This document shows, in pieces, positions 44,946 through 57,022 of a stretch of DNA of 64,000 nucleotides. Origin of the DNA: Scleromitrula shiraiana (Eukaryota > Ascomycota > Leotiomycetes > Helotiales > Sclerotiniaceae). The stretch is from positions 868,001-932,000 of the forward strand of contig JABELC010000007.1 of NCBI GenBank assembly GCA_028455995.1, in the 5' to 3' direction. Position numbers and translations under genes: made by a program. The notes under the pieces were generated by a model. The model was given only the letters and a program-made list of their open reading frames with translations, was not told where the DNA came from and ran no database searches. Every line of letters starts with the position of its first letter. The stretch's first letter is position 1.

Positions 44946-47900
44946 ATGTCAACCAATTCAATTTACTCTCAGGGCTTCAATTTTGGCAGCTTTCTGCAAA
45001 AAGGCGTGGACCCTCGTACAGGCCAATATACATGCGCGGTTGATGTTTATGAAGCACCAACTCAAGCTAGAAACTGCCCTCCATTCAAGCTCTCCTTAGC
45101 CTTCAATCCCTTGAACACACAAAACGTCGGCCTCGGCAAAGGGTGGTCATTCACCCTCCCTTCTTATGAGCATCGTCAAGCAAAACCGACAGTCAATCTC
45201 TCGACAGGGGAGTCATATCGAGTCACAGAGACATCTAGCAACATTTTCACAGTCGATCAGAAGCTACTGAGCTCTTCAGTCAAGAAGTTACAAGCCGACT
45301 CTTACCAGGTGACATATAAGTCAGGAAACATTGAAATTTTCTCAAACTTCAACAATAGCTACAACAAATCAGTTCCCACTGAGCTTTATGCTACCAGTGG
45401 CCGCGCTCTGTCGTTCAAATGGGTCAGATCCGGTGAACAGCCACGTCTCGAGAAGATTCAGCAAGGCTCTGAAGTTCTCCTCGAAGTCAAGTATGGGGAT
45501 TCACAAGCTGAAATAACACGAGCTCCAAACACCCCCGAAGCAAATACATTCATCCTCACACTAAGGAATAATCAATTGGATGAACTACGTTTGCCCTTGG
45601 GTGGTTCACCATCTTGGAAATTTGTCTACACTTCATTCGGCTATTTGAGCCATATTACTAGCCCTTCGGGTTTGATAGAAGAAGTGCAATACAACCAACA
45701 AGGCCTTCGTATGCCCACGGGAGCGCCTTTTCAAGCAATACCCTGCGTCATTTCACATACTGCACGCCCTGGCAATGGCCAGCCTCCAGTTTCAACTTAC
45801 TATAGTTATTCTGATCGCAATTTTCTTGCCTTCAATGGTGGGAGAAACTGGAGAGACGGAGAAGATAACCTCTATCTTACACTTGATGAGTATCAATATT
45901 CCGCCACGGTTCGGGTTGAAGGAGGCGCCACCACGAAACACACATACAACAAATATCATCTCTTAGTAAGCTCTGAGCAGCAGAAAGATACAAAGCAAAT
46001 AACTCAGACTATAACATACCATGCAATTCCATGTAAGCGTTTCTTTCTTTCCTTTTTTCACCCTACTAAATTCCCAAACCCAATTCAAAGAACCAAAAAT
46101 GCTATCGTGGACCTTATTATCCATCGTATTCCTATATCCCCTCAATCGAGATTGAAGCACTACCCCCCCCCCCCCCCCCCCCCCTAAAATAATTTCACAA
46201 AAAGAAACTACTAACTCGCCAATGCTTTAGTCAAGGATTTCGCAGATCAACCTGCGCAATATCAATTACCAAAAACTGTTGAAACCACCTATAGAGATAC
46301 AGCCAGCCAGGCGACTCGCAAGGAAACATCTCATCAAGCTTTCGATGAGTGGGGAAATCCGACGCAAGAAACACAAACAAACGGGATCAAAACGACTCGC
46401 GTGTACTATGCACCCACCGGTGAGAGTGGATGCCCAGCTGATCCGCATGGTTTTCGACGATATATCAAAACAGAGACCGTGACCCCAGCCGCTAGTAGTC
46501 ATCAAGCGCCAACCCGCATTGAGGATTATAAATATCTTCAAATACCTACGGTAACCGGAGCAAAGACAAACTACTTTGTTGCCGTTCAGCAACGACGAAA
46601 TTTAGAGGGAACTAATCTCCTAACCACGACTGACTACTCTTATGTGAACCAGCCTGCAACAAAGGATCATGGTCGTCTTCAACAGCAGGTGACGCGGCTC
46701 TTTAATGAATATCCCACAGCCCAGAAATGGACATATACTTATCCTAACAGCAACCAGCTGAAGCAACTTGTAACAATCACACCTTTTGATGGCTCTTCGA
46801 CTTCAGAAGAAGTGAGCTATTCTATGTGGTCTGGATTGGCGTTAAACCGTAAAAATGAAGCCGGGATTTCAGATCATTTTACCTACGACAACATAGGTAG
46901 ATTGATTAAGACCGTCACCTCTCCAGGCACTCCTTTCGAAGCAACAACGCAAGTTGAGTATACCACTCTTGGAACCAACAATGGATCTCGTAAGACGGAA
47001 ACCGATCCAAAAGGAGTGCAAACTCGCTATATTACTGATGGTTTGGAAAGACTTCACCGAGTTGAGAAACACGATGATAGCCGGACTTTTCGCTTGATCC
47101 AAGAGAACAGTTATAATGCACAAGGCCAACAGATTACGACCGTTGAGATTGACTGGTTCGGAGTAGAAGGAGGGAAGCCACCAACCGAACAACGAAGTAC
47201 AAAAACTATGCAATATGACGATTGGGGAAAAGTCTTTAAAGTGACCGAAAGCAGTGGGTTGGTCACAATGTCTATCACGGATCCGATCACCCAAACCACT
47301 ATTGAAGGTGTTGAAGGCGAGGCTATAGTGAAAACTCAGTTGAATATCTTCGGTGCCCCAACACAGAAAGCACTTTACAAAGCTGATGGCACACCGTATA
47401 GCAAAGTCGACTACGCTTATGATGGTTTGGGCCGCCTTGTAAGCCAAAAGGATCAGCTGGGTCGAACGACGGGATACAAAGCCGACTCTTTCGATCGTAT
47501 TATTGAAACTACTTGGCCTAATAATCGTGTGGTAAAAACGCAATACGCGAATCAAACAACAGCCGTATTACCTGGATCCATGGAACTCAATGGCAAAGTT
47601 GTTGGAGAGCAATCGTTCGATGGACTAGGTCGAATTACGCGTAAAACAGTTGGTGGACGCACTATCAGTCAATCTTATCAAGGAAATTCGCCAGAGCCTT
47701 CGAGTATAACTAGTCCCAAGAGAGATCTACACCGTCTGAGTTACGAGCCAAACTTGGACTATGCACTGGTTGAAAGACGTGGTAGCGATGAAGTAAATAC
47801 GGATAGCTACGAATACGATCCCTTGACTGCTGTTCCTGAGCTATTCAGAAATGCTTATTCTACTAACTATCTCCAACATCTGCGTTCTGGACTGTTGTCA

Positions 47901-50009
47901 CAAGAGACAATTCAACTCACCGGAGGTCCAAGATTATCTGCAGAATATAGTTATTCCATGACCGGAAAGCTGCAGCGCTATACAGATGCGAATGGGAAAA
48001 CACATGAGATCCAGTATGATGCATATGGTAGACCTCACATCATGATACAAGGGCAATTGAAAGTTACTCTCATTTACGACAAGGCAAGCCGCGTAGCAGA
48101 AAGCCGTGTAGAGAACGGGGGAAGTAATACGAAGATACGATCATCACTGACTTACGATGACTTTGGCCGGGAAACCAAGAGATCTGTCTATGAAGGAGAA
48201 ACGACATTGTTGTATCGTTTAAGTCAAGAATATGGTCCAACTGGTCTAATTACTTCTCGCCGCAAGGAGAGTGGCGATGGCGCTGCGTTGCGCAATGAAA
48301 GTTTTGAATATGATGCCCATAACCGTCTTGTTAATTATAGATGCGAGGGGTCACAGCCACCTTCCGATGAAGCAGGACATCCTGTTCGATCGCAAAGTTT
48401 TACTTTCGATGAATTTGATAACATAACGAAATCTGTAACGGTGTTTCAAGATGGGAATTCAAATACTGCAGTCTATTCTTTCGATGCACAAGAGCCTACA
48501 CAGCTCACCAAGATCACCAACACACATTCAGATTATCCGCCAATTGTAAATCTTGAATATGACCTGGACGGCTGCTTGACACGAGATGAGCAAGGCCGAA
48601 AATTGGAATACAATGATATGAGTCGTCTGATTGCGGTACGCGATGCTGACGATCAGATTCTCGCCAGATACAAGTATGATGCAACTGGAAAACTGGTTTG
48701 TCAAGAGAGACCAGGTGAGGAAGACACGCGTCTTTTCTATCGAGACTCTCTTATTGCTGTTCAACAGGGAGATTGTAAGGTCAGCTACTTGTCTAATGGT
48801 ACAGAGTACTGGGGAGAAACAATATCCGACAAAAATGGATCGAAAACCAATATGTGGGCTTCCGATGGCCAACAATCTATCCTCGCAGCAGTAAGCAGCG
48901 AAAATCCAGACCAGGTCCAACATCAAGACTATGCACCATACTGTTTCTCTAATCCCTGGACTGGGCCCCGTATAGGATTTAATGGGCAATGGCGGGATCC
49001 AGTCACTGGATGGTACCACCTTGGCAACGGTTACCGTGTTTATAATCCAGTCCTAATGAGATTTCATACGCCAGATCCCTGGAGCCCTTTTGTGTCTGGA
49101 GAAATTAACCCTTACTCCTATTGTCTAGGAGACCCGATCAATCGCGTAGATCCGAGTGGGCATTTCAGTCTCTTTGGAATTAAGTTTAAGTGGAAGGACT
49201 TGATCATGGCAGTTGTCGGAATCACCGTTAGTATCGGTGTGGGAATTCTCACAGGAGGTGCAAGCTTGGCGATCCAAATCGGTGTTGGAATTGCGGCGGG
49301 TGTAGCTTCCGATGTGGTATCCGGTGTCATTGGGGACTTGGCTGATGGACAAATGCCGACGTGGAAAAGTGTAGGCATGGATGCTCTTGGTGGCTTGATA
49401 GGTGGCGTAGCTGGTGAGATCGGTGGTACACTTGTGAAATCGGGAATGAAAGCAGCCAAGGCCGCACCGATGGCTGTCAAAAAAGCGATGGGCCGAGCTG
49501 GCTCAGCAACTATTACGAAATCAACAGCTAAAGCCACCACTAAGACAGTGAGCCAACTGGCTAAAAGTGGAGCGAGGAGTGCCGCTCGAGGATTTATTCC
49601 GTCTCAAGTTGCGTCACGAGGGCTTCTTTACGGCATCGATTCATCACCGAGCGAGGACCGATCAGTGTCTTTACCCGGTGCGCAGGCATTGGCATCCAGT
49701 AATGATAGCAGTGGTAGCAATGGTGGTACCTACTCCTCAAGCAAACCTCTAGGAAACCATGGGCCCGCTCAAATTGGTAGTCAGCGCTTCTATCTAGATA
49801 GAGGATCTTCTATCGCGAGAGATACCATACGACCTACTATGAAATATGGCAATGATGCAGGTGCACAGATTTCGATGTCGTTCATGAGCAGCTATGGTGC
49901 ACATGATGGAAGTGGACAATTGTTCGTTGCAAGCATTCTCAACCGGGAACTTAGGTTTGCGTATGGCCCATTCACAAATGATCGGCCCGAAGAAGAGTCG
50001 GAGCAGTAG
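44946..50009 (+). CDS. Bacterial-type RHS/YD-repeat protein (polymorphic toxin-like)
   Basis: Two exons are inferred, 44946-46032 and 46231-50009: 4866 nt, 1621 residues. The N-terminus (SQGFNFGSFLQKGVDPRTGQY, with LAFNPLNTQNVGLGKGWSF) matches bacterial RHS proteins, including pseudomonad and Tc-complex C-like ones. Many YD motifs follow, e.g. FTYDNIGRLIK, YAYDGLGRLVS, IQYDAYGRPHI, LTYDDFGRETK, YKYDATGKLVC. The RHS core lies at ~1275-1337 (RIGFNGQWRDPVTGWYHLGN, NPYSYCLGDPINRVDPSG). In bacteria, RHS barrels enclose a C-terminal toxin freed after the DPxG site. Here ~285 residues follow: a glycine-rich hydrophobic stretch (~1350-1432), a Lys/Ala-rich part, and a tail matching no toxin domain I know. 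No signal peptide or secretion module is seen. The continuous frame, intron and fungal promoter layout suggest a functional acquired gene; role in the fungus unknown. Confidence 0.93.
46033..46230 (+). other. Intron of the RHS gene
   Basis: 198 nt starting GTAAGC and ending GCTTTAG. Removing it joins ITYHAIP to FKDFADQPAQYQLP in frame; reading through meets a stop directly after the C tract. Bacterial RHS genes have no introns, so it was gained after transfer if the gene is of bacterial origin. Confidence 0.85.
46163..46184 (+). repeat. C22 homopolymer inside the RHS intron
   Basis: Twenty-two consecutive C residues (length may be imprecise in sequencing), followed by CTAAAATAATTT, about 45 nt before the 3' splice site. 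Confidence 0.95.
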
Positions 50010-51657
50010 CTAGTTTTTATCATTGATTGCTAACTTTTCATTTCGGCGTGATGAGGAAGAGTGGGAAAAAGTCGATCTGGTCAAACATTCTTACTAAAAT
50101 TAAAGTTCAAATTATGATCAAAATCTGATATGATATATGTGTGCAATCATCAAGACCGCCAGATGCCAAAGTAAGCCATATACCGGTGCATCTCCAAGCC
50201 GTATTATATAATCACCAATCTTTTCATTGGTGTACATTACCCATGCCAACCGTTTTGATCAGATCAGACGACGGTACCTAGAACATGCATGATGAAACAT
50301 ATCCGAGCTGATCCTTCTACGCTACGCTACAATCCTTCTCATGTTTCCGTTCGCCCTCTTCTTTGCTCATGTTCCACGACACATTGTAGTATTCGATCAA
50401 AGTACTGAATGAATCATCAATTATGGACTGGATTGTTTACTTAAGGAACCCGACCATGAAAGACAAGTGTAGCAGAAGCTCATGATGAAGTGAAGTAGGC
50501 ATCTTTTAATATTGATCTCGAGGGTTGACTGTCAATACAGGCATACCCATTTGTACATTTATGTAGAACCATGGCTCACGAGGAGGTTCTCGAGTTAAAC
50601 TAGGCAAGTAACATCATATAATTGCACATTAAATGATGAATGATGTGAGCGTACCGTGAGGTCTACATACTACTCACATACCTTACATGTAGCTAACTGC
50701 TGGTGGTGCTCCAATTTCACACAACACGTGATTAGTATTCATGAAATTGAAATTTTTGCTCTTCTTTGTTAGATTCTTATCGAGATAATTGTCGTGAGTT
50801 TGAGCTGAATGGAGAAAGTGTTCTCTGAGGGAAAAAGGTCAACATTATAGAGGGTTGCTCTTAAATCAAGTAATGATAAAGAAGAAAGGGGGCCAAATTC
50901 ATGTTTTTATTGGCGCGTAGAGGGGGTAATTGATAGAAAGAAAGCATTCTAAGTCACAGATGCGTATACTAAGCGATGCTTATAGGCTCGCTATTCGTTT
51001 TAGATATCGATTGATATATCCCACACGAATCACGTGTCAGTAAGCATGCAATTGCGATGTCGGATTTCAACCATCTGCATCCTATGCTTGTAGGTTTGAA
51101 GGGACAAGTCCTTCAGAACTTGGCATTTATCTCATCTTTGGATGCATATGTACCTCCGTAGGCTTTTCATAGATGGAATAGATGGAATAGATGGCTGATC
51201 TTGACATGCATAGAATATCGATAATGTTGACCTCAATTACCATTAATCTACCTCCTGGTGTATTTATCTAGACTATATCACTATAAACTTTTGGAACATG
51301 ACCCGGCAGTTGATATCTTGGAACTCTCAGTATTCCTTCAGCATGAAACGATGAAACAGTGAAGTTAATTAGGAACGAGTTGTTAATGCGTTGAACTTTG
51401 CAGAAGTATATCTAGAGAGGGGAGTTAGCTTGGCTTTAGCTTGATCTTGCTTGACCTTGGGTGTTCATTACGTGGCCACTATCGAAGACCTCCTTGGCAC
51501 TCCAACCGTTACGGTGTTACACATCTGAAAAAATGAGATTTCTATTGATTGAGTGTTACAATAATCACTTAGGAAGTACAAAAGAAATTATTAATCTGCA
51601 TGCATAGGTCAAAATTGACCCAGTCAAAAATCCGCCAATGAACCAAAAAAACATCGT
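50010..51657. other. Convergent spacer after the RHS gene
   Basis: 1.65 kb facing the 3' ends of the RHS gene and the lyase gene. Contains a GATGGAATA triplication near 51171-51192. No coding region or element ends found. Confidence 0.5.
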
Positions 51658-53105
51658 TCAAACACCGTTCACAAAAGCTCCCCCGCCTGCAGCGGTATCA
51701 ACCACAATTGAGTCTTTCAGACCACACACATCAAAAAGTGCCTTTGGCGTAAGATTCTTCGGGGTACCAACCACACCTTCCGACTTCAAGCGCTGGAAAG
51801 TCTCTAGAATAGCCACATATGCTGGAGCGAGCGCGGCAAAAGAGAAAATCATGATACGGAATCCCATATCCTGTGCTTCCTTAGTAGTAATGATAGGTGT
51901 ACTGCCATTTTCCACCATATTAAGTAGAATAGGCCATGGAGCAAATTCTTTCACAGTTTGCGCTGCCATCTCTTTTGAAGTATATCCTTCGAGTAAGCCA
52001 ACATCTGCACCCAATTCGCGAGCAACCTTCAGACGTTTAACGCACTCGTCATATCCGAGCTGCTGCAATGCGTCCGTGCGTGCGATTAGCACAATATCTG
52101 AGTGCATTGCGTCTTTGGCGGCTTTGGCTGCTCTAATACGCATGTAGAATTCTTCAGCTGGGACAACCTTTTTGCCCTGAAGATGGCCACATCGCTTATT
52201 TTGAATTTGATCCTCGATGTGAAATCCGGCAACTCCTGCTCGGATGTAGGACTTGACTGCTTTGTCAATTATGAGAGGGCCTGTAGAAAGAGAGAAATCA
52301 TTAGTTCACGCAGTAGATCAAAAGTAGATTTTCGCTTGCAATATTACTTACCACCGTAACCTGTATCCATATCCGCAATAAGAGGCGGGCCATACGGATC
52401 GAGATTTGCAATCATCTCCGCATGTTCCTTCATGTCGGCTAGCTGAGCAATTCCAAGATCAGCCATTCCTAAGCGCGAAGCTGTGGTACCCGCTCCTGTC
52501 TAAAAGCCAAGAATTAGTGGCTGATTTATTCAACGCTGATGAACATCTTAAAAAAGCAAACTCACCATGTAAAGTGCTTCAAAACCAACTTGAAGCGCAA
52601 CGCGAGCTGAAATACCATCATACACACCCGGACAGACGATCAACTCGTTTGAGTCTCTGAGCATGTTCTTCAACTTGGTGGCACCGCTTGTCACTCCTGG
52701 CAATGATTGGGGGATTTGCTTAAACGCGTTGTTGATTGTAAGCATTACTTTGTTTGTGTCGGCTGGCATGTCGATGCTGAAGATATGTGTTTTGCCCTCG
52801 GAAGGCGTTGTAGGAGCCGTACTAGGAGATTCGAGAGCCTGGATGTTCTCGATTAGCTTCGCATCATTACTAGTGCTATGATGGCCTACATTATACTCGA
52901 CAGTCTGAACTCCACTTGTAGATTTCTCTTGCATGATTGAAAGTGTCTCCATGTTGGAAGACGTAGTGATTAGTTTTGAGGAAGGTAGTGATGGAAATGA
53001 TTCTAATGTTGATAGTTGCTTTGTTGATGCTTTACCAATGATTCGAAGAAGATATGGTCGAGATTGTTCCTGGTGGAGAAAAGGGAGACTTTTATAGACT
53101 TTCAT
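51658..53105 (-). CDS. PEP mutase / isocitrate lyase superfamily enzyme (oxaloacetate hydrolase-like)
   Basis: C-C (or P-C) lyase superfamily. Three exons are inferred: 53105-52566, 52499-52352 and 52280-51658, 1311 nt (436 residues). The TIM-barrel signature is clear: PGVYDGISARVALQVGFEALYM, then IADMDTGYGG (metal-binding Asp ~223 and ~225), FHIEDQ (Glu ~252), the flexible loop KRCGHLQGK (~258-266) and DIVLIARTDAL. The C-terminal VCGLKDSIVVDTAAGGGAF resembles fungal oxaloacetate acetylhydrolase/petal-death-protein relatives, which make oxalate, but the substrate cannot be fixed from sequence. The N-terminal ~135 residues are an extension absent from typical family members; its basic Ser-rich start could be a mitochondrial signal, or translation may start at the Met at 52952. 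Confidence 0.87.
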
Positions 53106-54599
53106 CCGGATGCTTTCTACATCTTACCTAGCCTCCATATCTATACGCAACTTCTATTTTCCATCAATCAAAAAGTTCATCTAAGATGCACATAAGATAC
53201 AATGCATGCTCAAGACCTAGTTGAGGTCGTCTCCGAGTGCACAGGACGAGAATGAGACATCTCGGCACTGTATCATTCTCATCCTGGAGGATTAAGAGGC
53301 AGAAATCTCTCAGAACCATACCCCGACGTGTTCTTATCGCGTCATCCAGATTGGTTCACGAAGTTTCTGAACGAAGACGCCGAGGATTATCACTACGCTG
53401 AAAAGTAATACCAAGAGATACAGAAGAAATTTAAGTTAAGATAATCCCTCGGTACCCAATACTTGGCAAAAATGACTGCTGCTGTTTTGTCTCATAACAG
53501 TAGAACGTCAGGGAACGATGCCCCTTGGTATTCCATTTTCTACTGCAAAAAAATCTTATATCTCAATGCAGCACTGCTCAGCAGCACTTATCAAATTCCT
53601 TGTTCGTGTTTAATGTACAATACCCCTCCGAATGGAGGCCAAGATGGCCAAGGTACATGATATGTAGAACCGTCCACAATCGGCATCACACTCTGCTGCT
53701 CAATATGACTAAAGTTCTTGTCGTCTTAAGTTACGATAGCACATACACGGGAGAGGCATAGCTAGTCGACAGTCCTGAGATCTCCGGACGTTCTCCTGTG
53801 GGGTCCGGATAGCTTTCCAGGACATGGTTCAAGGTGAACTAGTATAGACACAAAATACGACATTGATGAGGGATCGGCCCGGCTTTCATGCATGACAGGG
53901 AGAAAGATAGTGATAAAGCTTGGATCTATAACAGTTCCTTACACTTGCTTGGAAAAAAATGCCAGCGTATTGCGTGCCCTCTGCCAAGAACTCAACAGTT
54001 TAACGTATTATCAGGTGAATGGACGAGCTACGTACCTAGGGTAGTAGGAAATACATGCCCAGCTTTTTCAACAGTACTCAGCCCCCGATAACTGCGATGC
54101 TGTTGTAGCCCCATGATCGTCGGTACAACGTTCCGAGCTATGCCTAGCTAATCGAAAATCAAAACTTTTCTTTGGTGATACATATGATTTCCTAAATACC
54201 AAAACATATTTCCTCGGATACGTATAATAAAATTGAAAACGGGCCAAATAATGTATTTGCAAGAAAGCAGGAAACAAACACATCCGAAGGTCCACGCGAT
54301 TTTCGGCCTCTTATGCACATGCTTCTAGATAGACATTGTTAAGGAGGCTTCCAAGAGTCCCAAGAAGTACGATGTTACCTCGTAACCGGGGGTTGATTGG
54401 CCCACTAACCGTGATCCCTACCCGTTGTACTCTTGGAAATGCTGACACCTCTCAAAGGTCTAGGACGTCTCATCTACAACCATAAATCCATGAAATTGTT
54501 CTTCTTGCCCGCTCATTATACTTTTTTATACGTCCCACTTTTTTTTGCAATTTATTATTTCAATTCGGTACAATCATTCCCCGAATCACTTCTTTCAAA
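53106..54599. other. Divergent spacer, lyase and DUF1275 genes
   Basis: About 1.5 kb with only short unsupported frames on both strands. Presumably contains two promoters. Confidence 0.45.
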
Positions 54600-55670
54600 A
54601 TGAAGAATCAGCAAGATTTGCCACATACAAACAGTCTCGACATCATCAGAGCTGAAAATCGTCAGATGGATACCACCAAGAAGTCTCTTCGTACCAGATT
54701 CGAGAAACATTTCAAGCAGGAAGTAAGCACGAATAATGCGGATATTCTCTTGCTGGTTTGCTGTCTCATCACTGGATTCTTAGACTCTACCCTCTACAAT
54801 GGTACATCACCCAAGAATGAATATTCTCGAGAGAGATATCTGACAATTGATAACAGCGTACAAGACGTTCGTATCGATGCAAACAGGCAAGTGATGACAA
54901 ATACTCCCATGACCCCTCTTCCTCCTACCAACCCCCTTTTACCCTCATCAAATCTGACGAATATTTCCATATAGGCAACACAATTTTCGTAGCTCTTGGC
55001 GCATCGGGACAAAATAATCGGCCTTACGGATGGGCACGATCACTTGCTTCCATCGGCTTCTTTTGCATTGGTTCCTTTACCTTTTCTCGATGTCATCGCT
55101 TCTTTGGTCCCCTTCAGCGAAGCACACTTGTTGCTTCGTTTTTATTCCAGAGTACTTGTATTTTGCTGGCAGCTAGTCTCACCCAAGGTGGTGTTATTGC
55201 GGGGACTGTACCGGCACCTGAGGGTGAGCATTGGAATCAACTTGTTCCGATTGCTCTGTTGAGTTTTCGTATGTTGTTTATCTCTAGTGTTCTCTTCGTT
55301 CTTTCGCCTCCATGATAAGATACTATCCATCGTATTCTGTGTTTGGGCTTCAAGCTATGTCAACTAACTTCACATAGAATCAGCCGGTCAAATCGTTTCT
55401 TCCCGTGTGTTGGGCGTAGGAGAAGTTCCCACTATCGTCATAACCTCATTACTCTGCGATTTACTATCCGATCCACTTCTCTTTAGCCCTGTTTCACAAA
55501 ACTCAAAGAGAAATAGGAGAGCGTTGGCATTCACGTTGACGCTTGTAGGTGCAATCATTGGAGGCTGGGTCAGTAAAGTCACGAAGAGTGTACAGGCCAT
55601 GCTCTGGGTGGCAGGAGGGTGTAAGTTTTGCTTGACATTGGGGTGGGGCTTTTGGAGAGGAATCGTGTAG
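54600..55670 (+). CDS. DUF1275 (YoaK-like) multi-pass membrane protein
   Basis: Family of small integral membrane proteins found in bacteria and fungi, function unknown. Three exons are inferred: 54600-54801, 54975-55268 and 55378-55670, 789 nt (262 residues). After a cytosolic ~45-residue leader come hydrophobic segments: ADILLLVCCLITGFLDSTLY, the conserved GNTIFVALG strand-loop, LASIGFFCIGSFTFS, STLVASFLFQSTCILLAASL, and near the end ALAFTLTLVGAIIGGWVS and AMLWVAGGCKFCLTLGW. The conserved TGNT-like motif appears only after removing the first intron (YNG|NTIF), which supports the model. The start ATG follows a typical CAAA context. Confidence 0.87.
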
Positions 55671-56217
55671 AGGGCGGGGGTGGTGTAAGGAGTTAGGAAG
55701 ACTGTAGATAAGTTGGAGGAATGGGGGATGGAGTGAAGGTAGAAGGCGGATAGATTACTTGTTTGGTTCTGTCGGAGACTGAAAATACTCATAGATCATC
55801 GAAGTTCAGGATGATTGATCGTATTAATTTGTCTTTAACAATAACAAAAACTAGATGCTATGTGATAGCTCTAGAATGTTTTAGTGGCGGTAGGATCGGA
55901 TCTAGATATGAAGAATGCAGTCAGTGCTGAAGGTAGATCATGGCTAAGTGACTTACCACATACATCTGACCATTCCAACCATCCTCCCTGAAGATGCTTC
56001 AAGCTTTCCTAGAGTTCATGGCTGATGATGAAATTAAAAACTATGCGTAATAGAATAATGCGTTGCTGATTTTGCCAAACGAAAATGAGTGTTATATTGA
56101 AAGATTGCATGTCCAAACTCTGTTATGAAGAAATACACACAATGCATAAACCAAATAAACAAAACAACTATTGTTCCTTCAAACCACAGGCACAATCTTC
56201 CTTACAAAGAACATCCT
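55671..56217. other. Convergent spacer after the DUF1275 gene
   Basis: 547 bp; includes the probable 3' untranslated regions of both neighbours. No gene. Confidence 0.5.
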
Positions 56218-57022
56218 TCAATTTGTAGGCTGAGGAGCTAACTCGGGAACGTAAGTTCCCAAAATCTTTTCTCCAGCCCTGAATTCACTCCTTCCCATCA
56301 TTCTTCCAAAGAATGAGCCTAGACCACCACCACTGACATCACTCTTTTTGAAAAGCTTAGCAGGGGATCCCCATGCAGTACAGACAGTATCATGTCTTGG
56401 ATTGTAACATGTATTTCCGCAGCAAGTATCTTTGAGACAAATGCCTGATGGACAGTCGTTATTGTGTTCACATGGTGTCTCGCAATATCCTGCACTAACG
56501 CATAAACCTCCTCCTTCAGCATCTGAAATGCAAATGCCACAACCACCGCCACACTGAGCATTTGCGTATCCGTCTGAACATTTGGCCGGATTTGAGCAGC
56601 TCGGGAGTCTGTCATACACATAGACGGTAGGCACTGGAAGAGTTTCGGTTGCCGGACTGATAGAAGCACATGAGCATGCTGAGGAATATTGGGAGTTGGC
56701 AGCACATGCCGAGGCATATGTTGGAATGGGAGGCCCAGTAGGTTCAGGGGCTGCGAAAGTGCCCCAGCCCATCATATTGGGCCTCGTAGAGAAGTATGCA
56801 GTGCTGAATAAATTAGTGAGGAAATTTAATAGGATCAGAGCTGACAAACGAAGCATCTGGAGTGACGGTGGATTTAATGAAATCTACGCAATCTGAAGAG
56901 CGACTCATTAAAGGTACTGGAATTTCCCCAACACCTGTGATGGCTGATGCACAAGCATCATCACAAAGTCCTATAATGCCTTCGACTGAAGCCAGAAAAA
57001 CCAATATAGTTGCAGTCTTCAT
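56218..57022 (-). pseudogene. Cysteine-rich secreted protein gene, reading frame not joined
   Basis: The first part, from ATG at 57022, encodes a signal peptide (MKTATILVFLASVEGIIGLC) and a fungal secreted-protein pattern (DDACASAITGVGEIP, SSDCVDFIKSTVTP). The second part, 56856-56218 in another frame, encodes a Pro/Ser linker, YSSACSC, then a cysteine-dense domain (AQCGGGCGICISDAEGG, CETPCEHNNDCPSGICL, CCGNTCY). The natural intron between them (GTCAGC...TTATTCAG, 42 nt, with CTAAT branch-like sequence) leaves the frames off by one. No GT-AG choice I tried keeps both parts. It is either a genuine frameshift (a young pseudogene), a sequence error, or an unusual splice. If intact the product would be secreted. 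Confidence 0.6.

Noticed and set aside
46869..47555. 228-codon minus-strand frame inside the RHS gene
   Set aside because: Antisense shadow of a well-supported coding exon.
44946..50009. Bacterial contamination as explanation for the RHS gene
   Set aside because: The GT-AG intron, the TATA-like box, the fungal start context and continuity with fungal neighbours argue against it, although read-level proof is needed.
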